Source: Magnetococcales bacterium | Lineage (GTDB): Bacteria > Pseudomonadota > Magnetococcia > Magnetococcales > Magnetaquicoccaceae | Reading direction: 5' to 3' | Length of the DNA: 64,000 nucleotides | NCBI GenBank assembly: GCA_015232825.1 | Contig: JADFYY010000002.1 | Coordinates: forward strand, 1-64,000 | Part shown: positions 30,350-41,600 of the stretch, piece by piece | Position numbering within the stretch: position 1 is the first letter of the stretch | Layout of the letters: each line of letters begins with the position of its first letter | Notes under the pieces: generated by a model | The model's database searches: none | Seen by the model: the letters and a program-made list of their open reading frames with translations, nothing else | Told to the model about the DNA's origin: nothing | Translations under genes and position numbers: made by a program

Positions 30350-32589
30350 CAGTGCGCGACAACAATGCACTCGAAATTCCGGTCGGGGTGGCCCTGTTTC
30401 GGTCTGGAATTGCAAGGAAATTGACCTTGCTGGTGTTATTGTTCAGTTCGATTATCACCCTGATCGGAACCTTCTTTCAGCTTTATATGGATTATCGCTA
30501 TGATGTGAATCGGGTGTCGGTACGGTTCGAGGAGATTCGTAGTACGCATTTGGAGAGCATTATCCATCAGTTGTGGTTGACAGACACGGCTTCAGTCCTG
30601 TTGTTGATGGAGGGCATTCTACGTCTGCCAGATATTCACTATCTGGAAATCGTGCGTCCCAATGCCCCGACTCTGACCGTGGGAGAGCTTGGCGTCAACG
30701 TGATCGAGCGCAATTTTCCACTGCGCTATTCTTATCGGGACAAAAGCATTGATCTTGGCCTGTTGCGGATTCAAGCCAACCTTTCCGCCATTTATCAACG
30801 CTTGATGGATAAGTTATTGATTATTCTGGTGACTCAGGCAGTTAAAACTTTTTTAGTTTCAACTTTTATTCTCCTGTTGTTTTATTATTTGGTTGGCCGA
30901 CATCTGATTGCCATTGCGGAGCATTCCAGAGTAGTAAGTCTAGAAGAGTCCTTTACCCCCATACGCCTGAATCGTCGTCTACCTTCTGGGGGGCCTGACG
31001 AACTAGACCGCCTTGTGGAGTCGTTGAACCAAACAAGTGCGGGCTATTTCGCGCTGCTTACGGAATTGTCTACCACCAATCACGCCTTGCAGCAGGAAAT
31101 CAAGGAACGCGAAACCGCTGAACGAGCATTGCAGAATTACCGTGATCACCTAGAGGAGATGATTCGTATCCGTTCTGGCGAGTTGATCGTTGCCAAAGAG
31201 CGGGCGGATGCAGCCAGCCAGAGCAAGTCGCTTTTTTTGGCCAATATGTCCCATGAACTGCGCACTCCCATCAACGCAATTTTGGGATTCGCGCAATTTA
31301 TTGCCAGAGATCCTGACGTCACACCAAAGCAAAAAGAATATCTGGATATTATTTTTAATTCTGGGGCTCATCTTCTCGATATCATTAATGAAATTCTTGA
31401 TCTGGCAAAAATTGAATCCGGGAGAATGGTGGTTGAATATACCGATATTGACTTGAGCGGCATGCTCCATGACCTGATCAACATGATGCGTGTTCGGGCC
31501 GAGGCCAAGGGATTGGATCTGCGAATTGATCAATCGTCGTCATTTCCCCGTTATGTGCGTACAGATTGCGCCAAATTACGGCAAATTATTATTAATATTA
31601 TAGGTAATGCAATTAAGTTTACCTCTCATGGGGAGGTCGTGGTGAAACTTTGTCTCCAGGGGGTCCATAAACGGCTTCTGTTGTTTGAAATTACGGATTC
31701 AGGCGTCGGGATTGCGTCGGAGAATCTGGAACGGATTCAATTGCCATTTGTGCAACTGGATCAAAGCGGAGGCACAGGGCTTGGGCTTTCCATCTCCAGG
31801 CAGTTGATTGCGCTATTGGGCGGAGAAATGCGGATTGCTAGTGAGTTGGGCAAAGGTTCGACCTTCTCCTTTTCCATTGCCTTTGAATCGGTCGTTAACC
31901 CGGAAAGTGAGTCGCCACGCCTCCAGTCCAACGGGGAGGTTATACGGATTGATAACGCTTGGGAATATCGGATCCTCATTGTTGAAGATCAGTGGGAAAA
32001 CCGGTTGTTGCTCCAAACCCTGTTGGAAAATCATCATTTTCAACTTCGTGTTGCAGTGGATGGTCGTGAGGGAGTGCGGATTTTCCAAGAGTGGCACCCC
32101 CATTTGGTACTGATGGATCGGCGTATGCCGGTGCTGGATGGATTGTCAGCGGTCAAGGAGATTCGTGCCTTGCCAGAAGGCCGGGAGGTTCCGATCATTG
32201 CGGTTACGGCGCATACATTCAGCAATGAGCGTATGGAGATGCTGGAGGCCGGGTGTGACGATTTTTTGGCAAAGCCGTTTTCAGAAGGCGAATTGTTCGA
32301 TATGATGAAAAAATACCTCCCATTATCCATCATTGGGCAGGAACGGATTTCCTGTGTCGTGGCCACTGAAGAGGCCTTGGATGCCGCTTTGCTGGGTAAA
32401 CTGCCGATTTCTTTGCTTCGGGAGCTTAATGACAGCCTGATTCGTCTGGATTTGATGCAGATTACCGCGTTAATTCAACGGGTGAAGGCCATGGATAAGG
32501 GGTTGGGAAAAACATTGGAAGGATTTGGCGAGCGGTTCGAGTTTATGCCGATCCGTAAAGCTATTCAGGTGATTGTTGGAGAAAAATGA
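30346..32589 (+). CDS. Membrane hybrid histidine kinase A1
   Basis: The GTG at 30346 overlaps the binding-protein stop (GTGA). The 747-residue protein has two membrane helices (residues 25-50 and 165-185) around a periplasmic domain of about 110 residues that includes HQLWLTDTASVLLLMEGI. Then come a HAMP-like linker, a coiled coil, HisKA with His near 303 in LFLANMSHELRTPINA, a HATPase with GGTGLGLS and a receiver with LVLMDRRMPVLDG (Asp near 591). The last 70 residues form a helical domain (LPISLLRELNDSLIRLDLMQ) shared with kinase A2 at 35696. It overlaps the next gene by 4 bp. Confidence 0.92.
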   Translation: MTVRDNNALEIPVGVALFRSGIARKLTLLVLLFSSIITLIGTFFQLYMDYRYDVNRVSVRFEEIRSTHLESIIHQLWLTDTASVLLLMEGILRLPDIHYLEIVRPNAPTLTVGELGVNVIERNFPLRYSYRDKSIDLGLLRIQANLSAIYQRLMDKLLIILVTQAVKTFLVSTFILLLFYYLVGRHLIAIAEHSRVVSLEESFTPIRLNRRLPSGGPDELDRLVESLNQTSAGYFALLTELSTTNHALQQEIKERETAERALQNYRDHLEEMIRIRSGELIVAKERADAASQSKSLFLANMSHELRTPINAILGFAQFIARDPDVTPKQKEYLDIIFNSGAHLLDIINEILDLAKIESGRMVVEYTDIDLSGMLHDLINMMRVRAEAKGLDLRIDQSSSFPRYVRTDCAKLRQIIINIIGNAIKFTSHGEVVVKLCLQGVHKRLLLFEITDSGVGIASENLERIQLPFVQLDQSGGTGLGLSISRQLIALLGGEMRIASELGKGSTFSFSIAFESVVNPESESPRLQSNGEVIRIDNAWEYRILIVEDQWENRLLLQTLLENHHFQLRVAVDGREGVRIFQEWHPHLVLMDRRMPVLDGLSAVKEIRALPEGREVPIIAVTAHTFSNERMEMLEAGCDDFLAKPFSEGELFDMMKKYLPLSIIGQERISCVVATEEALDAALLGKLPISLLRELNDSLIRLDLMQITALIQRVKAMDKGLGKTLEGFGERFEFMPIRKAIQVIVGEK

Positions 32590-34571
32590 TGAGACCTAAA
32601 GGGATTTTGATCGTGGAGGACAATCTGCCCTCCCTGAAGTTGTTGTCGGATATTCTGACAGAGGCTGGTTATCCCATCCGACCTGCCAACAACGGAATGG
32701 TCGCGATGGAAGCACTTTTGTCTGAACCGCCGGAATTGATTCTGCTGGACATCTCAATGCCTGTCATGGATGGGTTTGAGTTTTGTCGCCGGGTCAAGGC
32801 CCTGGAATTTTTGCATGATATCCCCATTCTGTTCATCAGTGGTTCCACAAACCGGGAGGAGCGGGTCAAGGGGTTTGAAGTGGGGGCGGTCGATTTTATT
32901 TCCAAACCATTTCAGAGTGATGAGCTGCTGGCGCGGGTGAATACCCATTTGGAGTTGAGTCGGTTGCGGCGGCGGCTGGAGGTCCAGGTGTTGCAACGGA
33001 CAAACGACCTTGCCAGCATCAACAAGAGATTGCTACAAGAGCTTGAAGAACGCAAAAAGGCGGAAACAAAGCTTAGGAATCTATTCAATCGCTATGATGC
33101 GATTATTTCCAACAGCAAGGATGGATTTTGGATCGTTGATCTGGATGGCCGGATCTTGGAGGTCAATAAGGCTTATCTGAACATGACGGGGTACTCCAGG
33201 GAAGAGGTTCTCACCAAGAAGATTGCGGATCTGGAAGGGGTGGAAAATCCTGAAGCTGTCAAGAAGCATATTCGCAAGTTGCTTGAGAAAGGGAGTGAAA
33301 CTTTTGAAACCCGCCATCGGAAAAAACAGGGCGGTTTGGTTGATCTGGAAGTAACCGCGAATTATTTGGAATTCGAAAACGAAAAGCTTTTATTTGCTTT
33401 TTTGCGTGATATCAGTGCCAGGATCGAGATGGAGAAAAGGTTGGCCTATTCCCAAAGGATGGAGGCTGTTGGAACGTTGGCCGGGGGGATCGCTCATGAT
33501 TTTAATAATATTCTTGCGATCATCATGGGGAATGCAGAACTGGTTCAATATGGTGTTGGTGACCTTAAGGCGAACATGACGAATGTGTTGAAAGCGGTTG
33601 AGAGGGGACGGGAACTTGTGTTGCAGCTTTTGACCTTCAGTCGGGAAAAGAAAAAAGAGGAGATCCTGTTTGATCCCGCACCGATGGTCAAGGAGGCCCT
33701 TAAACTGATGCGTTCGCTTCTTCCTTCATCCGTTATTGTCAAGGAGAGCATTATTGAAGGCGGTGGGCAGGTCTTGTGGGATCCGACTCAATGGCATCAG
33801 GTCGTGATGAATTTATGTACGAATGCCCGTCATGCCATGGGGGAAAAGGGGGGCGTGCTGACCGTGCAGATGAGTCGGATTTATTTGAATGAGGAACATG
33901 CGGCGCAACGTTTGCTGGAGGAAGGGCTGTATTTTGAATTGATGGTCAAAGATACGGGCGTTGGCATCTCTTTGGAAGTGCAAGAACACATCTTTGAGCC
34001 ATTTTTTACGACCAAAGAGATTGGTGGTGGAACGGGACTCGGACTCTCGGTGGTCTACGGGGCGGTGAAAAATTGTGGAGGAGCCGTTTTTGTGGAAAGT
34101 GCGATCACCCAGGGGAGTGCGTTTTTTGTTTATCTTCCGATTGCCACGCAACAGGTTTCTCGTGTCGAGCAAACCGATCCGAATGCTATTCGCATGAGTT
34201 CTGGGAATGTTCTTTTTGTGGATGATGAATTGGAGTTGGTGAATGTGGTGGCGTCTTTTTTGGGTGTCATTGGCTATACCCCGACCTGTCTGACCAATCC
34301 CAAAGAGGCGTTGGAGTTGTTTCGGAACCATCCAGATCGGTTCGATGTCGTCATTACAGATCAAGTGATGCCAGAGTTGTCCGGTGATGAACTGGCCAGA
34401 GAGATTCATCAGATTCGTCCTGAACGGCCGATTATCTTGTGTACGGGTTACAGCGAACGGATCAATGATGAAACAGTGGCTGAGAGTGTTGGATTCTGTA
34501 CCTATCTGCTCAAGCCTTTTTCTATGAATGCGTTGGCTAATTCTTTGTATGGTGTCACCTTGACGAGTTGA
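32586..34571 (+). CDS. Soluble hybrid kinase B1: REC-PAS-HisKA-HATPase-REC
   Basis: This 661-residue protein begins with a receiver (Asp55 in LILLDISMPVMDG), a coiled coil (130-165), a PAS domain (about 168-290), a HisKA of the [12 protein letters not shown] type with His near 303, a HATPase with GGGTGLGLS and a C-terminal receiver with DVVITDQVMPELSGDE near 590. No membrane helix is visible. The start ATG overlaps the stop of kinase A1 (ATGA). It probably receives phosphate on its first receiver from A1 and re-transmits it. Its PAS-kinase half resembles the start of B2 at 38622. Confidence 0.92.
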   Translation: MMRPKGILIVEDNLPSLKLLSDILTEAGYPIRPANNGMVAMEALLSEPPELILLDISMPVMDGFEFCRRVKALEFLHDIPILFISGSTNREERVKGFEVGAVDFISKPFQSDELLARVNTHLELSRLRRRLEVQVLQRTNDLASINKRLLQELEERKKAETKLRNLFNRYDAIISNSKDGFWIVDLDGRILEVNKAYLNMTGYSREEVLTKKIADLEGVENPEAVKKHIRKLLEKGSETFETRHRKKQGGLVDLEVTANYLEFENEKLLFAFLRDISARIEMEKRLAYSQRMEAVGTLAGGIAHDFNNILAIIMGNAELVQYGVGDLKANMTNVLKAVERGRELVLQLLTFSREKKKEEILFDPAPMVKEALKLMRSLLPSSVIVKESIIEGGGQVLWDPTQWHQVVMNLCTNARHAMGEKGGVLTVQMSRIYLNEEHAAQRLLEEGLYFELMVKDTGVGISLEVQEHIFEPFFTTKEIGGGTGLGLSVVYGAVKNCGGAVFVESAITQGSAFFVYLPIATQQVSRVEQTDPNAIRMSSGNVLFVDDELELVNVVASFLGVIGYTPTCLTNPKEALELFRNHPDRFDVVITDQVMPELSGDELAREIHQIRPERPIILCTGYSERINDETVAESVGFCTYLLKPFSMNALANSLYGVTLTS

Positions 34572-34586
34572 TAAGGATTTTTAGTC

Positions 34587-35696
34587 ATGTCTGGATCGGT
34601 GCAAAGCTCTTGGTGCAGGTGGTGGGCAGGCATGATCTGTGTTGTCTTGTTTTTTATTTTGTGTTTTTCCGCTTTTGCAAATAATCAGCTTTATCTGCAA
34701 TATTCTTTTGAAAAAGATCCCCAAGTGATTGATCTTGGCACCCAACCCTTGTGGTTGCCCGGCGGGGTTGTCACTGCAGTCATGCAACGGGATAACTTAT
34801 TGCGGCAGGAGTTGGCCAAAGTCGGGATGGCGGTCCGCTTTCATCCGTTCATGAAAGGAGCGGATGTCAATGCTTTTCTGCATGGTGGTCAATTGGAGGG
34901 TGGGGTGGGGGGGGACATGCCAGCCATCACCGCATGCATCCAGGATCAAATGCAGATTGTCTCTCTGATCGATCTCGGTTTTACCTCCATCGTCACCCGT
35001 GAAGCCATGCTGATGACCTCTTTGCAGGGAGGTCGCATCGGGTATGCGAGAGGCTCCAATGCCCATTATGCCTTGCTGCAGACCTTGGCTAGTTCTGGGA
35101 TGGATGAATCGACCGTCACACTGGTGGAGATGGATGTGGATGCCATGCCAGAACAGTTGCGCAAGAAGCAAATCGACGCCTTTGCCGCCTGGGAACCGAC
35201 CCCGACTTGGGCCGTTTTTCAAGACAATGCCCAGATTGTTTACCGTTTTCTCTCTTCTGGTTATGTTTATTTCGCGCCAAGTGTGGTCCAAGATCATCCC
35301 GAAGCGGTGCGGATACTCTTGGCGGCCCAAATACGCGCTCTGACATGGCTGGATCAATCCGAGGCCAATTTGGAGCAGGGCGTGGATTGGGGGATCGAAG
35401 AGATGCACAAACTGTTGAATACCCAGGAGAAACGGGATCGTGATGAGCTTGTCCGTCTGACCATGCGTGGCTTGCGTAACTTGAGCCTGACCCCTTTGTT
35501 GCCAGAAGATGATCGGATGCCTCAAGGCCGACTGGCTAAGGCCGTTGCCTTTCTGCGCAAGATTGACAAGATTCCTCGTGACGCCTCCTGGGAGTCGGTT
35601 AGCTCCTGTTTTCACCCGGAACTGGTGGAGACCGTGTTACTGGCCCCGACACAATATCAGTTGGATCTTTTTGATTATCGCCAGGAGGTGCCTTGA
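34587..35696 (+). CDS. Periplasmic binding protein, NMT1/SsuA-like
   Basis: The 369-residue protein has a signal peptide (GMICVVLFFILCFSAFA) and a family of nitrate/sulfonate/taurine-type binding folds: LGTQPLWLPGGVVTAVM, a GGVGGDMPAITACI hinge, GGRIGYARGSNAHYALL and KKQIDAFAAWEPTP. This is not closely like the binding protein at 29618, so the two modules may sense different ligands. No permease or ATPase follows; the next gene is a kinase whose ATG overlaps its stop (TGATG). Confidence 0.85.
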   Translation: MSGSVQSSWCRWWAGMICVVLFFILCFSAFANNQLYLQYSFEKDPQVIDLGTQPLWLPGGVVTAVMQRDNLLRQELAKVGMAVRFHPFMKGADVNAFLHGGQLEGGVGGDMPAITACIQDQMQIVSLIDLGFTSIVTREAMLMTSLQGGRIGYARGSNAHYALLQTLASSGMDESTVTLVEMDVDAMPEQLRKKQIDAFAAWEPTPTWAVFQDNAQIVYRFLSSGYVYFAPSVVQDHPEAVRILLAAQIRALTWLDQSEANLEQGVDWGIEEMHKLLNTQEKRDRDELVRLTMRGLRNLSLTPLLPEDDRMPQGRLAKAVAFLRKIDKIPRDASWESVSSCFHPELVETVLLAPTQYQLDLFDYRQEVP

Positions 35697-38620
35697 TGCT
35701 TGGAACCTCTTGCCCTCTCCATAAGGATCGCGTGTGGTCCAAAGGTTTGCAGGGTCGGATGATCCTGTGGTTTGGTGGACTGTTTTTGGCTGTTTTGATG
35801 CTGGTTCTGCTGGTCATCAATTGGGGTGTGCCTAGGAGTGGTTATTCTGGGCGGATCAGCGAAATTCGCGTTGAGATTTTTCAACATCTCAATCATTTGG
35901 CCGATCTAAAAAAACAGTTGGTGGTGGAATGGCTCTCTGAACGTCACCGTAGTCTCCGTTTTCTGGCCCGAAATCCCGATTTGATTGAAGAGAGTGTGCG
36001 GTTTATGGCGACGGGTCAGGAGGTTGAGCGAGTCGCCATTACCCAGAGGTTGGTTGCTCTGGATGAAGCCTATCCCGAAATCTTGCGTGCCGAACTCCTG
36101 GATCCAGGAACAGGCCGCGTCGTGATTTCTAGTCAGAAGGGAGGGGTGGAGTCTGTGGACTATTCAGATCCCTTTTTGCGTCATGCTTGGCTCTCCCGTA
36201 ACGGCTTTGTTGATCGCGTGGTGCTGGATTATGGGAGTGGCCATCCGGTCTTTCCCATTGGCCACGCCATCCGTAATCGGGATGGTAACACGATTGCCAT
36301 CCTAGTGGCATTGGTGACTCCCAGGATTTTTTTGCAGACCTTACTGCAAACCGGCCAAGTGGTGGGGCAGAGCAGACAGGTCTATCTGGTGGATGATCAA
36401 GGCAATCTGGTCACTTCTCTTGGAACGATTAAATCTTCTTGGTCAATCGAACCGTCGCCCGTGTTGTTGGGCGTTCCGGGACAAGAAGGCATCTTTGAAA
36501 CCACGGATACTCATGGAGTACCCGTGATCGCTGCGATTCGTCACATTCGGGTGAATACCGATTGGGGTTGGAGTTTGGTGATCAAGCAGGATCAGGCGGA
36601 GATGTTTTCTCCAGTGGTGCGCGAGATTGTTTTGGTTGTCGGTGCGGGGGGGCTTGGGTTTGTGCTGGTGGTCTTGTTGACCATTTTGATGGCCCGACGG
36701 CTTGGCGAACCTTTGTTGCGTTTGAGCCATACGGCGTCCGCTTTGGCAAGAGGGGAGATGTCCGCGCGTACTGGTCTGGATCAGGAAGGAGAGATCGGGG
36801 AGTTGGGGCGTGTTTTTGATTTCATGGCAGGACGCATCCAGGAGACATTGGCCAATAGTGAAGAACAGTTTCGTCAGTTGGAGGTGCTGATCAACAGTAG
36901 CCCAGATGGTATTTTTGCTTTTGACCAGAAGATGCGCTTGACCGTTTGGAATCCCACCATGACGCATCTGTTTGGCCTCTCCCGTGAGGAGTGTTTGGGG
37001 CAGAAGTTGGCGGCATTGATACCGTTTGGAGCCAATCTGGCAAGAAAGAGGCAGTGCGATTTTGTGTTGGCGGGCGAGGAGACCGAAGTTCTGGAGCAGG
37101 TGCATATCCATTCGTTAAACGGAGAGCGGATGGTGTTGGAGGAACGCTACTCCCCCTTGAGGAGTCTGGATGGGGAGATCTGTGGCGGATTGGTTGCCAT
37201 TCGCGACATTGCCGTTCGTAAACAGGCGGAGGAGGAGTCGCGACTGGCTAGGGAACTGGCCGATGCGGCCAATCGGGCCAAATCCATTTTTTTGGCCAAC
37301 ATGTCCCACGAATTGCGTACCCCCATCAATGCTATCTTGGGGTTTTCCCAGATCATGTCCAGGGATCCTGAACTTAACGAAAAACAGAAGGAAAATCTGG
37401 ATATTATTCTCAACTCCAGTGCCCATTTGCAGGATATCATCAACGCCATTTTGGATATGGCGAAAATTGAATCCGGGAAAATGGAGGTTGATCTGGTGGA
37501 TATCGACTTGGGTGGCCTGATCCATGACCTGATTGACATGTTGCGTCTTCGGGCCGACTCCAAAGGGTTGGAATTGCGTCTGGATCAATCGTCGTCGTTT
37601 CCAAGCCATGTCCGCACCGACCCTGCCAAGTTGCGGCAAATTATTATTAATATTATTGGAAATGCGATTAAGTTTACAAATAGTGGATATATTGTTTTAA
37701 AATTATCTCTCTGTGATGCCTTGCTGTTTGAGATCACGGATTCAGGCATCGGAATTTCAGCAGAGAGCCTGGAGAAGATCCAACAACCGTTTGTGCAACT
37801 CGCCCAGAGTGGAGGGACAGGGCTTGGGCTTTCTATTTCCAGGCAGTTGATTGGTCTTTTAGGAGGGGAGATGCGTATTGCCAGTGAGTTGGGCAAAGGG
37901 ACGACCTTCTCTTTTACCATCCCTTTTGTGCCAGTCACCGGGACTCCTCCTCATGCCTCAGACAACGGAGAGATTGTGGGTATCGACAATGGCTGTGAGT
38001 ACCGGATTCTGATTGTCGAAGACCAGCGGGAGAACCGGTTGCTGCTGCAAAACCTGTTGTCCCAGCACAATTTTCAGCTTAGGAGTGCTGAAGATGGTCG
38101 GGAAGGGGTTCGGGTTTTTCAGGAGTGGCACCCCCATCTGGTGCTGATGGATCGACGTATGCCTGTATTGGATGGACTTTCGGCGACCAGGGAGATTCGG
38201 GCGTTGCCAGATGGTAAGGAGGTCAAGATCATTGCAGTTACGGCACATACCTTTAATAATGAGCGTATGGAGATGCTGGAGGCCGGTTGTGACGATGTTC
38301 TGGCAAAGCCGTTTTCAGAAAGTGGATTGTACGATATCATGAAAAAATATCTTTCATTCTCCATAACCCGGCAGGAGAGGATGCCAGCTGTGGTTTTGGA
38401 TGCGGTATTGGATCCTGTGGCCTTGGCTAAACTCCCGGTCTCTTTGCTGCGGGAATTGGATGATAGTCTGGTTCGTCTGGATATGGTGGAGATTACGCAA
38501 TGGATCCAGCAGGTGGCAGGTCTGGATGAGGGGTTGGGAAAAATAATGAAAATCTATGGCGAACGGTTTGAGTTCATGCCGATTCGCAAGGCCATCCAAG
38601 CCATTATCGGTGGAAAATAA
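35696..38620 (+). CDS. Membrane hybrid histidine kinase A2: dCache-HAMP-PAS-HisKA-HATPase-REC
   Basis: I choose ATG 35696, which follows an AGGAGG box by seven bases and overlaps the previous stop; a TTG one codon earlier is less likely. The 974-residue protein has two membrane helices (about 22-45 and 304-330) around a large double-Cache-like periplasmic domain, then HAMP, PAS (about 390-510), HisKA (LANMSHELRTPINAILGFSQ, His near 540), HATPase, receiver (LVLMDRRMPVLDG) and a C-terminal helical domain. From the kinase core to the end it closely matches A1, including long near-identical DNA stretches around the HATPase, so the two arose by duplication. Confidence 0.93.
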   Translation: MLGTSCPLHKDRVWSKGLQGRMILWFGGLFLAVLMLVLLVINWGVPRSGYSGRISEIRVEIFQHLNHLADLKKQLVVEWLSERHRSLRFLARNPDLIEESVRFMATGQEVERVAITQRLVALDEAYPEILRAELLDPGTGRVVISSQKGGVESVDYSDPFLRHAWLSRNGFVDRVVLDYGSGHPVFPIGHAIRNRDGNTIAILVALVTPRIFLQTLLQTGQVVGQSRQVYLVDDQGNLVTSLGTIKSSWSIEPSPVLLGVPGQEGIFETTDTHGVPVIAAIRHIRVNTDWGWSLVIKQDQAEMFSPVVREIVLVVGAGGLGFVLVVLLTILMARRLGEPLLRLSHTASALARGEMSARTGLDQEGEIGELGRVFDFMAGRIQETLANSEEQFRQLEVLINSSPDGIFAFDQKMRLTVWNPTMTHLFGLSREECLGQKLAALIPFGANLARKRQCDFVLAGEETEVLEQVHIHSLNGERMVLEERYSPLRSLDGEICGGLVAIRDIAVRKQAEEESRLARELADAANRAKSIFLANMSHELRTPINAILGFSQIMSRDPELNEKQKENLDIILNSSAHLQDIINAILDMAKIESGKMEVDLVDIDLGGLIHDLIDMLRLRADSKGLELRLDQSSSFPSHVRTDPAKLRQIIINIIGNAIKFTNSGYIVLKLSLCDALLFEITDSGIGISAESLEKIQQPFVQLAQSGGTGLGLSISRQLIGLLGGEMRIASELGKGTTFSFTIPFVPVTGTPPHASDNGEIVGIDNGCEYRILIVEDQRENRLLLQNLLSQHNFQLRSAEDGREGVRVFQEWHPHLVLMDRRMPVLDGLSATREIRALPDGKEVKIIAVTAHTFNNERMEMLEAGCDDVLAKPFSESGLYDIMKKYLSFSITRQERMPAVVLDAVLDPVALAKLPVSLLRELDDSLVRLDMVEITQWIQQVAGLDEGLGKIMKIYGERFEFMPIRKAIQAIIGGK

Positions 38621-38621
38621 A

Positions 38622-41600
38622 ATGATCATTCATACCCCATTGCAAAGTGTCAATGAACGTCTCCGCGAGAGTGAGGAGCGGTTTCGCTCCGTAGCCCAGT
38701 CAGCTACGGATGCGATTATTTCTATTGGTTTGGATGGCAATGTATCCTTTTGGAATCAATGGGCAGAGAAAATCTTTCAATATTCCAGTGCTGAGATCCT
38801 TGGGAAAAATATTTCTGTCATTGTCCCAGAACGGTATGAGTCCGCACATCTTCATGCCATTGAAAATCTGAAACAAACGGGTCAAATGAAGCATGGAGCC
38901 GGGGAAGTCCTGGAACTCTGGGGAAAAAGACGCGATGGCCAGGAACTCCCTCTGGAAATGACCGTATCCTCCTGGACAATTGGGGGGGAATTGAATTTCA
39001 CCGCCATTATTCGTGACGTGACAGAAAAAAGGCGAACCGAGGAGATCCTGCGCCAGTCACAAAAAATGGAGGCGATAGGAACGCTGGCTGGTGGTATTGC
39101 GCATGATTTTAACAATATTCTTGCCATTATTATGGGTAATGCGGAGTTAGCCGAATGTTGCTGTGAAGCGTGTGGGTTTCGGGTCAAGACAATCCTGAAA
39201 GCGGTGCAGAGAGGACGGGATTTGGTGCGTCAACTTTTGACTTTTAGTCGTCAGAGACAGCTTGAGAAGCAACCGTTCAATCCTGTTGTAATTATTAAAG
39301 ACGTGCTCCAATTCATGCGGTCAACACTGCCATCCTCCATTGATATTCGTGAGGAGTGTAAAAATCAGGAAGCCGTGCAGATATTGGGTGATACGACCCA
39401 ATTGTATCATGTGATGATTAATCTATGTACCAATGCCAGCCATGCGATGGGTGATGATGGTGGTGTGCTGACGGTCAAAATGGATTGGGTTTCGGTGGGT
39501 GTTGATGAGGCAAAGGTTTTTGGATTGGAGGTTGGTGATTATTTTGAGATTTGTGTGCAAGATAGCGGTCCAGGAATACCGGATGAAATTATGGGTCGTA
39601 TCTTTGAACCATTTTTCACAACTAAAGATATTGGGAAAGGTGCTGGTTTGGGGTTGTCACTGGTTTATGGGGCGGTTAAAAATTGTGGAGGAAACATTCT
39701 TGTCGAGAGTGAATTGGGTCGGGGGGCTACATTCAAGGTCTATTTGCCAATTTTGAAGAGGACTGGCTCTAGCGTGGAGTCGTGTCATCAGGATGATCCC
39801 TTGGTCGTGCGGAAGGGTTCTGGCCGGGTTTTGTTTGTGGATGATGAGCCCTGTCTGATGGATGTGGCGGTCAAAATGTTGGAGGCTATGGGGTTTTCCC
39901 CGGTTGGATTTACCGATCCAGTGGCAGCCTTGGAGTGCTTTCAAGCCTCACCATACGCTTTTGATGTGGTCGTGACCGATCAGATGATGCCGGGTTTGAC
40001 CGGTGATGAGTTGGCCATCCGCTTGAAAAAAATCCGTTCAAATATTCCTCTCTTGCTGTGTACCGGGTTTAGCGAAAAAACCACCGAAGAGAGAATTGCT
40101 GCGGTTGGGTTTCGGGATTGTTTGTATAAACCGGTCTCCATGAATGATTTTTATGCGGCTTTGTCGGGAATCATGCAGGAGGTTGGCCCCACTCCTCATG
40201 CGGTCCGCCAGATTGAGGAGCCGTTGGAGGGGGCCACAGAGGCGTTGTTTGCCGAGGATGGGCGGATGCGCGTGTTGGTTGTGGACGATGAAATCGATAT
40301 TGTCAATATTTTGATTACCTGGGCCAAGAGCAAACCTTTTGCCTTGGTTGGTGTGGTCTCTGGTGAGTCCGCATTGGAAATCCTTGCAAACCAGACTGTG
40401 GATATTCTGGTTACCGATATTTTGATGCCTAAACTGGATGGCTTGACCCTGCTTACCAAGGCCATTGAGATCCATCCTGAGATCAAGACCATCGTGATCA
40501 GTGGTCATGGAGATATGCAAGACGCCGTGAATGCTGTGAATCGGGGGGCTGTGGGTTATTTGGTAAAACCAATCAATCTGGAGGATTTGGATCGACTGAT
40601 CGAGCAATGCATCGACCGCATCGTGACCCAAAAGGAGTTGCAGGTCATGCGGGATCAGGCCCTTTTGTCGAACAATGCCAAGGGTGAATATCTTGCCCGG
40701 ATGAGCCATGAAATTCGTACCCCAATGAATGCGATCATTGGTTTGGCGCGTCTGGCCCTTGACAAGGATTTGCAACCAAACATTAGAGACTATTTGCAAA
40801 AAATCTCCAACGCCTCGCACTCCTTGATGCGGCTTCTTAATGATATTTTAGACATTTCCAAAATGGATGCTGGCAAGCTGCACATGGAACAGTCGGATTT
40901 CATCCTCCAGCAAGTGTTTGATCATTTATCTGACCTGTTGCGTGTCAAAGCCCTGGAAAAACGCCTTGAATTGATCTTTTCTGTGTCCAAAGAGCTGAAT
41001 TATCAACTGAACGGGGATATTTTGCGCCTTGAACAGATATTAATGAATCTGACCAGTAATGCCATCAAGTTTACCGATTCAGGAGAGATTGAGGTTGGGG
41101 TCAAAACCATTCAGCAGACCGATGATCAGGTCACTTTGGAGTTCCATGTGCGCGATACCGGAATCGGGTTGACTGCTGAGCAGATTGAGCGACTTTTTTC
41201 CCCATTCACCCAGGCTGAGGCTTCAACCACCCGTCGATTTGGTGGGAGTGGTTTGGGGCTCTCCATCAGCAAGAAATTGGTGGAGTTGATGGGAGGGGAA
41301 ATTTGGGTGGAGTCTGAAGCGGATCGCGGGAGCGTATTCTATTTCACCGTCATTTTCCGCTTTGGGAAGGAGTCGCTTGAATTTCATCCAAAGTTATCAT
41401 GGATCGATCCCATGCCCTTGATTGAACAGATTCGTGGTTCACGTGTCTTGTTGGCGGAAGATAACGCCATCAACCAACAGGTGGCCGTTGAAATCCTGCA
41501 AGGGTTGGGGGTGGTGGTAGAAATTGCTGAAAACGGCTTGCAGGCCGTTGAAATGGTGAAATCAATGGCGTTTGACCTCGTGTTGATGGATTTGCAAATG

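Noticed and set aside
29648-30415. A 255-codon minus-strand open frame
   Set aside because: It is antisense to the binding-protein gene, which has a signal peptide, a ribosome site and coupling to the next kinase.
34797-35615. A 272-codon minus-strand open frame
   Set aside because: It is antisense to the NMT1-like binding protein; its sequence is a shadow of that codon use.
40038-40820. A 260-codon minus-strand open frame
   Set aside because: It is antisense to conserved receiver and kinase motifs of the large hybrid kinase.
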